Shown here in pieces: positions 1-7,921 of a stretch of 64,000 bases of DNA (the stretch's first letter is position 1; every line of letters begins with the position of its first letter). The stretch is from positions 372,001-436,000 of the forward strand of contig NZ_JBBEXD010000004.1 in NCBI RefSeq assembly GCF_037782385.1, given 5' to 3'. The position numbers were made by a program, and so were the translations under genes. The DNA is from Ascidiimonas meishanensis (GTDB lineage Bacteria > Bacteroidota > Bacteroidia > Flavobacteriales > Flavobacteriaceae). The notes under the pieces are model-generated. The model was not told where the DNA came from, ran no database searches, and saw nothing but the letters and a program-made list of their open reading frames with translations.

Positions 1-55
1 TTGCTCCCGGATACCGGCAATCCAAGCCTACGATGGCTATTCCTTTATTAGTCAT
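1..55 (-). CDS. Start of a polyketide synthase ketosynthase (partial, enediyne-PKS-like)
   Basis: Only the first 18 codons are in the window; the gene runs off the left edge. Starting from the ATG at 55-53 on the minus strand, the peptide is MTNKGIAIVGLDCRYPGA. The IAIVG-x-x-CRxPGA string is the invariant opening of type I polyketide synthase ketosynthase domains. A protein that begins directly with the KS, and with CRYP rather than CRFP, resembles the iterative enediyne synthases (PKSE), which have no loading module. The three genes upstream on the same strand belong to families that travel with PKSE, which strengthens the reading. Other KS-first megasynthases (PUFA-type, modular PKS) cannot be excluded from 18 residues. 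Seen: the motif. Inferred: PKSE identity. Confidence 0.8.
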   Translation of the reverse strand, partial: MTNKGIAIVGLDCRYPGA

Positions 56-84
56 AATGATTTTTTATTAAGTTGGTTAATGTA

Positions 85-101
85 TCTCCAAAAATTGGAG
101 A
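85..101 (-). promoter_or_regulatory. Hairpin just upstream of the ketosynthase start
   Basis: A perfect 7-bp inverted repeat (TCTCCAA, three bases, TTGGAGA) lies about 30 nt upstream of the ketosynthase ATG. The gap between the DUF1702 gene and this ATG (56-306) is about 250 bp, much longer than the other gaps of the operon. No T-run follows on the minus strand, so it is not a classical terminator. It could be a translational or RNA-stability element. I saw no TAnnTTTG promoter in the gap. Confidence 0.4.
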
Positions 102-306
102 ATTACAGTGCTTGCTTCTACGTGTAAAAGCTTGAAGTTTAAATACTACTCTTATCCTTTTAGCTTGTCTACATCATTGAAAAAGTAGTTACTACTCAAA
201 TAGCTAACCACACAATTTTAGTTTTTAATGAATTGTATTTGAGTGAGTTTATTGAAATAAGATGTCTGCTAGGTTGCCATTACTATACCATTGCTCTGGC
301 CAAGTC

Positions 307-1308
307 TTATCTTACCACCTCTTGAAGATGATGTGAATTTACATTGGCCGTCTCATGATTTTCACGAACCCATTCCCGGATGTTTTCCATGAATACCAGA
401 AGTGAATGTTTTCCGTTTATATATCTTTTCCCATTTAGATTTTCTTTGGTGATGGCAGCAAAAAGATTACACTCTTTAACACTTCTTCCGGTAAGAATTC
501 GTTCTGTAGAATCTGATGCATGTGGATTTCCAGCTATATCTCTTGTATGGCAAGCCAATATAGAGCCTTCTCCTAGCATATGACTTAGGCTACCTGCCAA
601 TTGTTGCAACTCTTTAATCTTAAGTTCAGAAACACCACCTGCGTAGGTTGCTGCTAATCCAACCCCAGACCAAATTGCTCCTTGTCTTTCTTTCGGGAAG
701 TTGGATATTGTTTTAGCGATACTAGACGGTACGCCTCCATTATAAAACCAAAGTGCTCTACCTATACCATTATCATAACATTCAATATAGAATGGATCCT
801 TTTTTACACTTTTAGGCATATACATATTTTTTAAGGTCTTTTTAGGTTTAAAATACGCATAATAAAAACCTAAGCCATTTAAAATAAGTAACCCACTAGT
901 AGGGTCTGCTTTTTCTGCAAACTTTTCAAATGGAAGATTGAAAAATACACCGCTAGCGATACCAGCACCTATATAGGACATGTATTCATGATTTTTTCCT
1001 TTTCCTTTTATAAATCTCCAGAATCTATCTCTATTAAAAGGAGAGAATACATCTAATGTGTATAACCCCATTCCAATTCCTTCATTAAAAAAACCAACTA
1101 ATTCTTTCTTGATCGTTTCTGTATTAGTTGTTAAGTCATCAGATAGTCCAGTTTCCAGTGCAGTATTATATCCACTCACTACTGTTTTGGCTACCAATTC
1201 AAGTCTTGCTTGTGCTGGTGAATCTTTTTCAAAACCTCTAAGCTTAAAATTTGCTTCAGATAGCGGTAATGCAAAAAGCATTCTTCTAATTATATTTAGC
1301 TTGCTCAT
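307..1308 (-). CDS. DUF1702 family protein (enediyne E3/UnbL-like)
   Basis: A 333-residue protein that I assign to the DUF1702 family from its overall character: N-terminal LFALPLSEANFKLRGF, then FFNEGIGMGLYTLDVFSP, a Gly/Ala-rich YIGAGIASGVFFNLPF stretch, and YDNGIGRALWFYNGG with FPKERQGAIWSGVGLAATYAGG. The biochemical role of the family is not established. In actinobacterial enediyne clusters a protein of this length (E3) is a conserved partner of the iterative PKS, with E4, E5 and the thioesterase E10. Here it starts 24 bp after the UnbU-like gene and is the last complete gene before the ketosynthase. No signal peptide is obvious. Length fits the family. The family call is confident; the link to enediyne chemistry rests on context. 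Confidence 0.75.
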   Translation of the reverse strand: MSKLNIIRRMLFALPLSEANFKLRGFEKDSPAQARLELVAKTVVSGYNTALETGLSDDLTTNTETIKKELVGFFNEGIGMGLYTLDVFSPFNRDRFWRFIKGKGKNHEYMSYIGAGIASGVFFNLPFEKFAEKADPTSGLLILNGLGFYYAYFKPKKTLKNMYMPKSVKKDPFYIECYDNGIGRALWFYNGGVPSSIAKTISNFPKERQGAIWSGVGLAATYAGGVSELKIKELQQLAGSLSHMLGEGSILACHTRDIAGNPHASDSTERILTGRSVKECNLFAAITKENLNGKRYINGKHSLLVFMENIREWVRENHETANVNSHHLQEVVR

Positions 1309-1332
1309 TATTTTTTATTTTTTAAATTCATT

Positions 1333-2307
1333 TTAACGTTCTACCAATTCTGGTTGTGTAATTACAGGTTCTTTATAATCTACTACACTCATATCTGGAA
1401 TCAACTCTGTCTGAAGTATAGGATTTAAAATATCTTCTTCTTGTTTCTTAGAAGTAATGTCTAATATCCAGAAATAAATACCTCTTGCGGTACAAACTGA
1501 AGCTAGCGCAAAGAACAATCCAAAAACAACATGCAATGCCATTAAGGCTCCATAAGCAAAGGCTACTGCTAAACCAAAATAAATTTGATTCTTAAACTTC
1601 ATTGGAGTTGTAGATGGATCACTTACCATATAAAATGTAAATAATAAGAAAGCTACTCCTGTCATAGGGCCTATTGCTGCTATGGTAGCTGTATCCATAA
1701 GGTTTGTTCTCACAATTGCCTGAAGAAGAAAACCGCCTAACCAAGCAAATATCAAAGGCATCTTTTTGGTATATTTTGCATTTAGAAAAGATCCTAGAGT
1801 AACAAAAATCACTACCAAAATCCAATCACCTATACCGGAAACACTTTCTGTAAACTGATAAGGTGGTGCAGAGCCAACCCAAGGAAAAGCGAGAAATGTT
1901 AATGCAATTCCGGTGTTAGAAGGATTCAAAAAATGCTTAGATCTTCCCTTCATATTAACTCTAAATATAGTTTTAGAAAGCAACGCTGCTGCTACTCCAA
2001 AAACTACTGGCATCAAATTAACATTTGCAAAAATCAACATGGATACTGCCAGGGAACTAATGTGTGCTGGAAGCAAAAAAGTGAAGAAACCTACTGTGCC
2101 CCCCGTCATAAATGCTGGCTTTCTCTTATCTACAAAAGCCTTTACCGATTCAATCGTTAATTCTACACTATAACCTGTAATAAGTGCTATAATAGCATGG
2201 GCATAAGATTGCTCAAATCCTAAATAGAAATGACCTGCAATATTTAAAGCGGTGATAGCCGCTGCAAACCTAAGAAGTGCGGGTATCCTTTTATCTGTTT
2301 TTTTCAT
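1333..2307 (-). CDS. RnfD/UnbU-like integral membrane protein (enediyne E5-like)
   Basis: 324 residues with about eight to nine hydrophobic segments between residues 10 and 280. It contains the RnfD/NqrB-like signature region SKHFLNPSNTGIALTFLAFPW (about 125-145), where RnfD and NqrB proteins attach FMN near a conserved Ser/Thr, and MVSDPSTTPMKF (about 225-240), the second RnfD-type motif (SDPxTTP). UnbU-type proteins (E5 of enediyne cassettes) are RnfD homologues that occur without the other Rnf subunits, as is the case here. It probably sits in the inner membrane, perhaps handling electrons or flavin, but its reaction is unknown. It lies 40 bp after the FG-GAP gene and 24 bp before the DUF1702 gene, so co-transcription is very likely. 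Confidence 0.78.
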   Translation of the reverse strand: MKKTDKRIPALLRFAAAITALNIAGHFYLGFEQSYAHAIIALITGYSVELTIESVKAFVDKRKPAFMTGGTVGFFTFLLPAHISSLAVSMLIFANVNLMPVVFGVAAALLSKTIFRVNMKGRSKHFLNPSNTGIALTFLAFPWVGSAPPYQFTESVSGIGDWILVVIFVTLGSFLNAKYTKKMPLIFAWLGGFLLQAIVRTNLMDTATIAAIGPMTGVAFLLFTFYMVSDPSTTPMKFKNQIYFGLAVAFAYGALMALHVVFGLFFALASVCTARGIYFWILDITSKKQEEDILNPILQTELIPDMSVVDYKEPVITQPELVER

Positions 2308-2347
2308 TGTTTGTAAGTTTTAGTATTAATTGGTTTGTTTATTTAAT

Positions 2348-4228
2348 TTATAAAGGAAGTATGATATCATGCCATCCTGGTTTAAGACTTAATTCTTCTT
2401 CTTGTAAATCTCCATTTCCATCTCTCCAAGAAAGTGTCACCTTTATATCTTCTAGTTTAGAATGTTTACCCAAACCAAAATGAATATCACTGCTACTTCC
2501 TCCTGCGTGTCCATTACCCCCATCTACAAAGGCTATTTGTTTGGTTCCATCTTTAAGTGTTAATTTGGCAAATGCTCCTAGCGCATATCTTCCAGGAATT
2601 TTTGAGTCTACCAAAACTTTTGAAGTAGCTTCTTTATCTATTGGGAATCTTATAGAAAGACCTAGAAATGAATTAGGATTTACTCCTGTATTTTTATAAA
2701 GCTTAGAATCTTCCCACTGATTGGCCGATACAAAGTCTAGTTTTCCATCGTGGTCAATATCCGAAATTGCAATTCCTCTTGTGATTTGTGCATCGTCTAG
2801 TCCCAGATTCGCAGCAAGATCATAATATTTTCCAGTGGAATGTTTTACAAAGAATGGAATATGTGAATCCCCTGAAACGTCATCGCCTGGCACTAATTTT
2901 GGCCAAAATTTTACATTTGTTAAAACCTCATCATTTGAAGTGGCTAATTCCTGTAATTCTGGCCATCTATCAACATCACCTTTTACAAAACCTGTTCCTT
3001 GAATAGCCTCTTTAACACCGTCATTATTGAAATCAATTAGTTTTGCTTCCCAAGCCCAAGAACTTCTTGAAAGACCTAAGACTTCACTTTTGTTCTCAAA
3101 TGGTGCGATTCCTTTATTTATAACATCTGTTTCACCAGTATTTACAAAAACAAAGTGACTTTCATGCAATGCCCAATCATCTGCAATATTACTTACATAT
3201 ATATCCATTAAACCGTCTCCATTGATGTCTCCAAAATCAACTCCCATTCCTTTAAAACTATCTAAACCTATTACGTTTGATCTTGTGGTAGTAAAGCCTT
3301 TTCTTCCTTTCAATTCCGTAAATTTCAAGTTTCCTGGAGTAGATTGATTCAATAGAAGTTTATCCGGCCCAAAATCGTTAGCCACATAAATTTCTGGTAA
3401 AAGATCATTATTAATATCTCCTGCTGCTACTGCAAGTGTCCAATCATAAGGATAAGGCAAGTCATCAGACCAAGTAGTATCTTCTTTAAATACTACTTTT
3501 CCATTTTTGAGTCCAGACCAAAGGAAAATTCTATTGCGTCCTCCGTTATCTCCACGAGACATTGAATGTTGCATGATCTGATCTGTGTCTGTAGCATCAG
3601 CCTCTAAAAGTTTAGACTCATCTGGAAAATAATTTCCTATCAAAATATCAGGATATCCATCTCCATCAAGGTCTGCAATAGTAGCTGTTGTTGTATTCCA
3701 TTTTTCACCTTCAATAAGTTCTGCTTCTTCAAAACCATTTTCTTTTTGATAGAAAATAACAGGCGTTCTTCCTAAATAGTACACCAAGAAGTCCATTTTC
3801 CCATCGGCATTAAAATCATTTGTTAAAACACCCGTAGCAGCCATAGTTTTGGTGTTAAATGGGAGTTGTGAAACTTCCAGCTCAAAAGGCATAAACCTAT
3901 TTCCAGTACCTGTTGCCGGAGATACAAAAACCTTATCAAATCTTGGATCCACATGTACAATATCATTGGGTAAGTTATCTCCATCAAAGTCAGTAATTGC
4001 AACCGCTGCGCCTACTGAAGATATCCATGTAGATATATCTTTGTATTGTGGATGTACGTCTCTTACTACTTTTGAAGTAAGCCCTTTGGGATAATACAAT
4101 ATACTTCTTTCAAAAGCGAACTCTTTGGCAAGTTCTTCACGTTCAGTCAAACTAATGTCTGATGGAATTGTGAATGCATAGATAATAATTAGAATAAGAA
4201 TCGATACAATTCTTGGTGCCTGTTTCAT
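2348..4228 (-). CDS. FG-GAP/VCBS repeat protein with C-terminal ASPIC/UnbV domain (enediyne E4-like)
   Basis: 626 residues. An N-terminal hydrophobic segment (IVSILILIIIYAFTI, residues 8-22) suggests export or a membrane anchor. A beta-propeller follows, with repeated calcium-binding-like loops: DFDGDNLPND, DFNADGKMDF, DLDGDGYPDI, DINNDLLPEI, DINGDGLMDI, DFNNDGVKEA and DIDHDGKLDF. The last 90 residues (GRYALGAFAKLTLKDG, then HFGLGKHSKLEDIKV and SWRDGNG) match the ASPIC/UnbV domain. This CRTAC1-like architecture, at about 630-650 residues, is that of E4 in enediyne cassettes, but related proteins are also widespread in Bacteroidota with unknown roles. It precedes the UnbU-like gene by 40 bp. 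The propeller probably works outside the cytoplasmic membrane. Confidence 0.85.
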   Translation of the reverse strand: MKQAPRIVSILILIIIYAFTIPSDISLTEREELAKEFAFERSILYYPKGLTSKVVRDVHPQYKDISTWISSVGAAVAITDFDGDNLPNDIVHVDPRFDKVFVSPATGTGNRFMPFELEVSQLPFNTKTMAATGVLTNDFNADGKMDFLVYYLGRTPVIFYQKENGFEEAELIEGEKWNTTTATIADLDGDGYPDILIGNYFPDESKLLEADATDTDQIMQHSMSRGDNGGRNRIFLWSGLKNGKVVFKEDTTWSDDLPYPYDWTLAVAAGDINNDLLPEIYVANDFGPDKLLLNQSTPGNLKFTELKGRKGFTTTRSNVIGLDSFKGMGVDFGDINGDGLMDIYVSNIADDWALHESHFVFVNTGETDVINKGIAPFENKSEVLGLSRSSWAWEAKLIDFNNDGVKEAIQGTGFVKGDVDRWPELQELATSNDEVLTNVKFWPKLVPGDDVSGDSHIPFFVKHSTGKYYDLAANLGLDDAQITRGIAISDIDHDGKLDFVSANQWEDSKLYKNTGVNPNSFLGLSIRFPIDKEATSKVLVDSKIPGRYALGAFAKLTLKDGTKQIAFVDGGNGHAGGSSSDIHFGLGKHSKLEDIKVTLSWRDGNGDLQEEELSLKPGWHDIILPL

Positions 4229-4262
4229 GATTAATAGTTTAAAAAAGTTAGTGTTTGTTCTA

Positions 4263-4282
4263 ATATCAATTAGGTTTGATAT
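4263..4282. other. Intercistronic hairpin inside the PKS operon
   Basis: ATATCAA and TTGATAT flank a six-base loop in the 138-bp gap between the TauE/SafE gene and the FG-GAP gene. The T-run follows on the plus strand only, where no gene would need it, so for the minus-strand operon it is a plain intercistronic hairpin. It could be an mRNA stability element or a pause site. Confidence 0.3.
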
Positions 4283-4366
4283 TTTTTTATCTAGAATACT
4301 TGGCTACATAAATTTTTACGAGCCTTTTTATCAAATTTTAATACTTAATTTATAGATAGGAATTGG

Positions 4367-5365
4367 TCAAGATGTTGTTGCCAATTTAACTTTTGATTTT
4401 CTGGTATTTTTAGAGAGTCTCCAAAAGAAAATAAATCCTGTCAAGATTACACATATGCTCATGAGAATTTGAAAACCATTAGGTTTAATAATAAACAAAG
4501 CACCTATAAACTGAATTAGAATAATTGAGTATAGTAATGTAGAAATAAATTTTCTGGATACTTTACTAATCAAAAATGCACCTAGAGGAGCAAATATGAT
4601 GACTACTGGTATAGAAACCATCCAATATTCAAATGCAATTACTTGAAAGTCTTTCATTATAAAAGCATGAAGAAAAAATCCAGCAATAGTATTAATGGTC
4701 ATTAAAACCACCGAAGTTGGTGTTGCTACTTTTTCGCTTAATCCAAAGAAAAGAGTCAGTAAACAAAATGTGAAAATATCTATTCCGTTTCCAAAGATTG
4801 ATGTAATCATACCTCCAATTACTCCAAAAAGTATAAGTTTAAAGACATCATTTCCTGTCAAATCACCTATATTTTCAATAACGACCCGATTTTTTACAGA
4901 ATTGGTTAAAAACAATGCAAAACCAAAACTTAACCAAAGAGAAACAAAGAGCAGTTTAGTAAGACCCGCCTGTAGCAAATCTACAATAAAGTAAGCTCCA
5001 ACTATTAATCCAATTATTCCACCAATACTAGCATATATTATTGCTTTTACTTCTATTTTAATACGAAGACCTATAATCATAAGACTTGCAGCAGTCATAC
5101 CAATACTTTGAATAGCGTAAGAAAAATTTCTGGCTACTCCTGGTGAAACATCCATTAAAAGAGTAAATACAGGATATGCAATAGCTCCACCACCTTCTGA
5201 ACTTGCCCCCGCGATAAAAGAACCAATAACCATCGTTAAGGTAATAGCCCAATGTTTAATAAATAGCCCAAATCCTTGATTTACAATCATATAAAACAAC
5301 CAAGACAACATTACTATCGAAAAAAAAGACAAAAAAATGCCGGGTAATTTTTTTAAAAATACCAT
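4367..5365 (-). CDS. TauE/SafE family permease
   Basis: 332 residues, strongly hydrophobic throughout, with eight or more membrane segments. The family hallmark is visible at about residues 45-65 (GSFIAGASSEGGGAIAYPVFT), and the second half repeats the pattern (GVIGGMITSIFGNGIDIFTF). TauE/SafE proteins export or import small organosulfur or oxyanion compounds such as sulfite, sulfoacetate or taurine breakdown products; the substrate cannot be read from sequence. It sits 29 bp after the NusG-like gene and is followed on the same strand by the UnbV/UnbU/DUF1702 set, so it appears to be part of the biosynthetic operon. TauE/SafE is not one of the standard enediyne cassette genes, so its role here (sulfur supply, detoxification, product export) is open. 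Confidence 0.8.
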   Translation of the reverse strand: MVFLKKLPGIFLSFFSIVMLSWLFYMIVNQGFGLFIKHWAITLTMVIGSFIAGASSEGGGAIAYPVFTLLMDVSPGVARNFSYAIQSIGMTAASLMIIGLRIKIEVKAIIYASIGGIIGLIVGAYFIVDLLQAGLTKLLFVSLWLSFGFALFLTNSVKNRVVIENIGDLTGNDVFKLILFGVIGGMITSIFGNGIDIFTFCLLTLFFGLSEKVATPTSVVLMTINTIAGFFLHAFIMKDFQVIAFEYWMVSIPVVIIFAPLGAFLISKVSRKFISTLLYSIILIQFIGALFIIKPNGFQILMSICVILTGFIFFWRLSKNTRKSKVKLATTS

Positions 5366-5394
5366 ATTACTTACTCAATAAATTAAATGAAATA

Positions 5395-5943
5395 CTAGAT
5401 TGATAAGCTCTTAGAGCTTGAGACTGGAACTTTAATTGTGTCTAGTTGATCTGGGGGTAATGTAGCTAAAATATTCTGTCCAATAGAATTAAGTCGGACA
5501 AGTACTTTACGTTCATTGTTAACTCTAACCACTTCGCATCTGAGTCCTTTTAGAGATCCGTCTGAAACGACGCAGCGGTCTCCTGGAACAAAATATTGAT
5601 TTGCTGTTTTAATATTATAAATATTATTGCAGTCTGTTAAAAGACGTATTTGGTCAATTTCTTCATTTCTAGCTCTAACATACTCATTATTAAAACTTAA
5701 AAATGTGCATACACCAGAATCATTTTGTGCTACGTAGAAATCCTTTTGTGTATTTAAATAAGCAAAAACATAAGATTTGAACAAAGGTTCAAAAACTACC
5801 TTCTTTCTATCACTCCACTGATGAACAGATTTTAATAAGGGTAAAAAAGATTGAATCTCTTTTTCTTGGAGCGATTTATCTACCCTCTTCTCCATTCTTG
5901 ACTTAACATAAAGAACATACCAACCTTTTTTGAAACTTTTCAT
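5395..5943 (-). CDS. UpxY-like NusG paralogue, transcription antiterminator
   Basis: 182 residues with a NusG N-terminal (NGN) domain: GWYVLYVKSRMEKRVDKSL at residues 6-24, then FLPLLKSVHQWSDRKK and PLFKSYVFAY. A C-terminal KOW segment follows at about 120-165 (VPGDRCVVSDGSLKGL, VVRVNNERKVLVRLNSIGQ). Length and arrangement match UpxY/RfaH-like specialised NusG paralogues, which bind RNA polymerase and let it read through terminators of a single long operon, typically polysaccharide or polyketide clusters. It is the first gene of the minus-strand operon that ends in the ketosynthase, the position expected of a self-contained antiterminator. The long upstream leader with hairpins (5944-6450) is consistent with this. 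The housekeeping NusG is normally next to secE and rplK, which are absent here. Confidence 0.87.
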   Translation of the reverse strand: MKSFKKGWYVLYVKSRMEKRVDKSLQEKEIQSFLPLLKSVHQWSDRKKVVFEPLFKSYVFAYLNTQKDFYVAQNDSGVCTFLSFNNEYVRARNEEIDQIRLLTDCNNIYNIKTANQYFVPGDRCVVSDGSLKGLRCEVVRVNNERKVLVRLNSIGQNILATLPPDQLDTIKVPVSSSKSLSI

Positions 5944-6600
5944 AGGACAAAATTTAAATTTGAAACAAACTCTTATGACAATCTTACTTGTTATAGGGGA
6001 GTCTTTGAAACGTAAAAAGGGGGAATTTCTTACTTAAATATGGCTTCGCTTCCTCGAGTCACATAACTCGAAATCTGATTTATTAAGATGTAATCAATCG
6101 CCAAATGTTGAAGCGAAAACCTGATAACGAATTACCTGATAAATTTTCTTAATTCCAAATGATATTTACGGGTGTTTTCCCCTTTTTAAAAAATTCACTG
6201 TTTTTACTTTTAGAAGAAAAAGCATTTAAATAACTGTTAATCAGTAATTTAAATACCTTAAAATGAATTTCATAAAATGATGTTAAAATGAGTTTTGTTA
6301 ACATATTTTTAACATTTAAAATTTGGAAGATATTTTTTTGTTCAAATTTTCGTGAAATATCGGTAAACAACTTATTGTGTATTGTAGAGACTAAGTTCCA
6401 TAACGTTAAACAAAAAATAGTCAAAATCTTAGATTTCCTAGCATTTTACTAAGCTGTAGTCCAATCTTTCACTACATAACAGAAAAAAGTAATCCTGTAA
6501 GAATAAAAATTTGTAAAGAAATAGTTCTAATAATTGTTAATTCCTGTTTTTAAAATCGTAAATTCTTAAAGTATGAAAGATTTTTTGACCAAAATTTTAA
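5944..6600 (-). promoter_or_regulatory. Upstream leader of the NusG-led operon with a hairpin
   Basis: No convincing gene lies here; the reading frame at 6149-6424 is AT-rich, Lys/Asn/Phe-biased and looks accidental. The clearest structure is a perfect inverted repeat TCGAGT-CACATA-ACTCGA at 6054-6071, about 110 nt upstream of the antiterminator start, embedded in a locally GC-richer patch with a repeated gcttc motif. Specialised NusG paralogues act through leader elements (ops for RfaH, a hairpin for LoaP), so this is a reasonable place for such a site, but I see no known consensus. No TAnnTTTG promoter could be picked out with confidence. Confidence 0.4.
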
Positions 6601-6615
6601 AAATTAATTTAAATA

Positions 6616-6660
6616 AAAAAAGCCCTCCAAATCCCTTAAGGTTCGGGAGGAAAGCTTTTC
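6616..6660 (-). terminator. Rho-independent terminator of the sirohaem/nitrite operon
   Basis: On the minus strand an imperfect GC-rich stem (AAAGC plus CCTCC pairing with GGAGGGCTTT, with CCTTAAGG at the top) is followed by a run of seven Ts and AT-rich sequence. It lies about 320 nt beyond the stop of the DUF7009-like gene, with nothing else on that strand in between, so it is the likely end of the minus-strand transcript that starts around nirB or the kinase. Confidence 0.6.
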
Positions 6661-6663
6661 ATT

Positions 6664-6702
6664 GGTTTAACTACTAAACCTAAGATGAATTTAATTCATC
6701 TT
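6664..6702 (-). other. Two tandem inverted repeats preceding the terminator
   Basis: Immediately upstream of the terminator on the minus strand there is a perfect 10-1-10 inverted repeat (AAGATGAATT, one base, AATTCATCTT; 6682-6702) and a smaller one (GGTTTA, five bases, TAAACC; 6664-6680). With the terminator they form three consecutive stems in under 90 nt, suggesting a structured 3' end or a small independent RNA. No open frame explains them. Confidence 0.4.
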
Positions 6703-6975
6703 ACAACACAACTTCTTATTAAGAATGAAACTTTTATAAGTCTCTATTTCAACATCTCATATTTAAATATAACAATACCTTGTATATTTCTTTTGACTTT
6801 TTCTATTGCACGAATCCAATAGTAATCTTTAAATCTTATATGATTTAAAATTGCAAACAAATATACTTATATTTTGATAGTAACGATGATTCTTCAGAAA
6901 ATAAAGAAATTTGGTAAAATACCATCATGACTACCATTTTATATGCCATGTATTCAATACACAACCCTAAATAGA

Positions 6976-7344
6976 TTATAATTTTGGATTTGGATAATTG
7001 TCTGATTGATCTTCTATAGTGCTATCTAAACACGTAAAGTCTTTTTCTACTAGTAGTGATAAAGCGTTATTATCATTCCAATCTACTTCATTACTAAATC
7101 CTACTCTATTACTAGTAGCCCAAATTGTGCTTTGGGAAGAAGGAAAGTAAATAGTAATTATATCATTTATGAAATCTGCATACAATTCAGAAATACTATC
7201 TTTTGCTTTTAGGCGGTAGGTAAAAACTTTGTTACCAAAATAGGTATGTTCTTCATAAATTCCGGTTTTAGCAAAAGTTTCCACTTCTGTTTTTGTAAGT
7301 CTAAAGCGAACCGAATTACCTTTAATTCTAATCTTCATGATCAT
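6976..7344 (-). CDS. Small conserved protein, DUF7009-like
   Basis: 122 residues beginning MKIRIKGNSVRFRLTKTEVE (from the second Met), a compact basic beta-rich start that I recognise from small Bacteroidota proteins encoded near cofactor or nitrogen genes (DUF7009-like). No catalytic motif or membrane segment is visible. The end has two Cys-free acidic stretches. It overlaps the end of the precorrin-2 dehydrogenase gene by 17 bp, so it is translated from the same mRNA and probably serves sirohaem or nitrite reductase maturation. The function is unknown; the family name is my recollection and not certain. Confidence 0.65.
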   Translation of the reverse strand: MIMKIRIKGNSVRFRLTKTEVETFAKTGIYEEHTYFGNKVFTYRLKAKDSISELYADFINDIITIYFPSSQSTIWATSNRVGFSNEVDWNDNNALSLLVEKDFTCLDSTIEDQSDNYPNPKL

Positions 7345-7921
7345 CCTTTTTATTAACTAGCCCTTTTGTAAACTCATTTAACGTTTCTACTTTCTCCTCA
7401 AAATCACCTTTAATAGTTTTTCGGTATTCATTTAAATTTTTCACTAGATCATCAATATTTTCTGGTATTACATCCTCAAAAAACTGACGTAGTCTCTTAG
7501 CGGTTGTAGGAGACTTACCGTTTGTTGAAATAGCAACTTTTACATTTCCTTTGGTTACAATACCTCCCATATAAAAATCACAAAATGGTGGATTATCTGC
7601 TACATTTACTAAAATAGAACGTTTACGGCAATCGTGATATACTTTCTCATTTACCTTAGGCAGATCTGTAGTAGCCACGACAATGTGTTTATTCTTAAGA
7701 TATTTTCTTCTGTAACGTCCTTTATACATTTTTACGCCATGCCTTTGAGCTAGTTCTATAGTCCCTTCTCTATACATAGGCGAAATCATCTCTACATTGG
7801 CATTAGGACTTGATTTTAGCAGAAAGGTAAGCTTTTCCTCTGCAACATTCCCTCCGCCTACAATCAATACCTGAAGATTATTTACCTTTAAAAAAACTGG
7901 ATATAACTCATTACGCTCCAT
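7328..7921 (-). CDS. Precorrin-2 dehydrogenase / sirohydrochlorin ferrochelatase
   Basis: 197 residues matching the N-terminal half of CysG (Met8p/SirC type). It oxidises precorrin-2 to sirohydrochlorin with NAD+ and can insert Fe2+ to make sirohaem. The Rossmann signature VLIVGGGNVAEEKLTFLL is at residues 15-32, VVATTDLPKVNEKVYHDC is the typical second motif, and NVADNPPFCDFYMGGIVTKG plus AISTNGKSPTTAKRLR form the dimerisation and active-site region. The methyltransferase half is missing because it is encoded separately as cobA at 13420. Sirohaem is needed by the nitrite reductase NirB encoded nearby. The gene overlaps the kinase gene upstream by 11 bp and the DUF7009-like gene downstream by 17 bp. 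Confidence 0.92.
   Translation of the reverse strand: MERNELYPVFLKVNNLQVLIVGGGNVAEEKLTFLLKSSPNANVEMISPMYREGTIELAQRHGVKMYKGRYRRKYLKNKHIVVATTDLPKVNEKVYHDCRKRSILVNVADNPPFCDFYMGGIVTKGNVKVAISTNGKSPTTAKRLRQFFEDVIPENIDDLVKNLNEYRKTIKGDFEEKVETLNEFTKGLVNKKDDHED

Noticed and set aside
1..55. Reading the ketosynthase start as FabF/FabB of fatty acid synthesis
   Set aside because: FabF-type proteins start with RVVVTGLG rather than IAIVGxxCRxPGA; the motif is of modular or iterative PKS type.
6149..6424. 91-residue minus-strand frame in the leader of the NusG-led operon
   Set aside because: Composition is dominated by Lys, Asn, Phe and Ile as in AT-rich non-coding DNA, it has no recognisable motif, and it overlaps no conserved feature.
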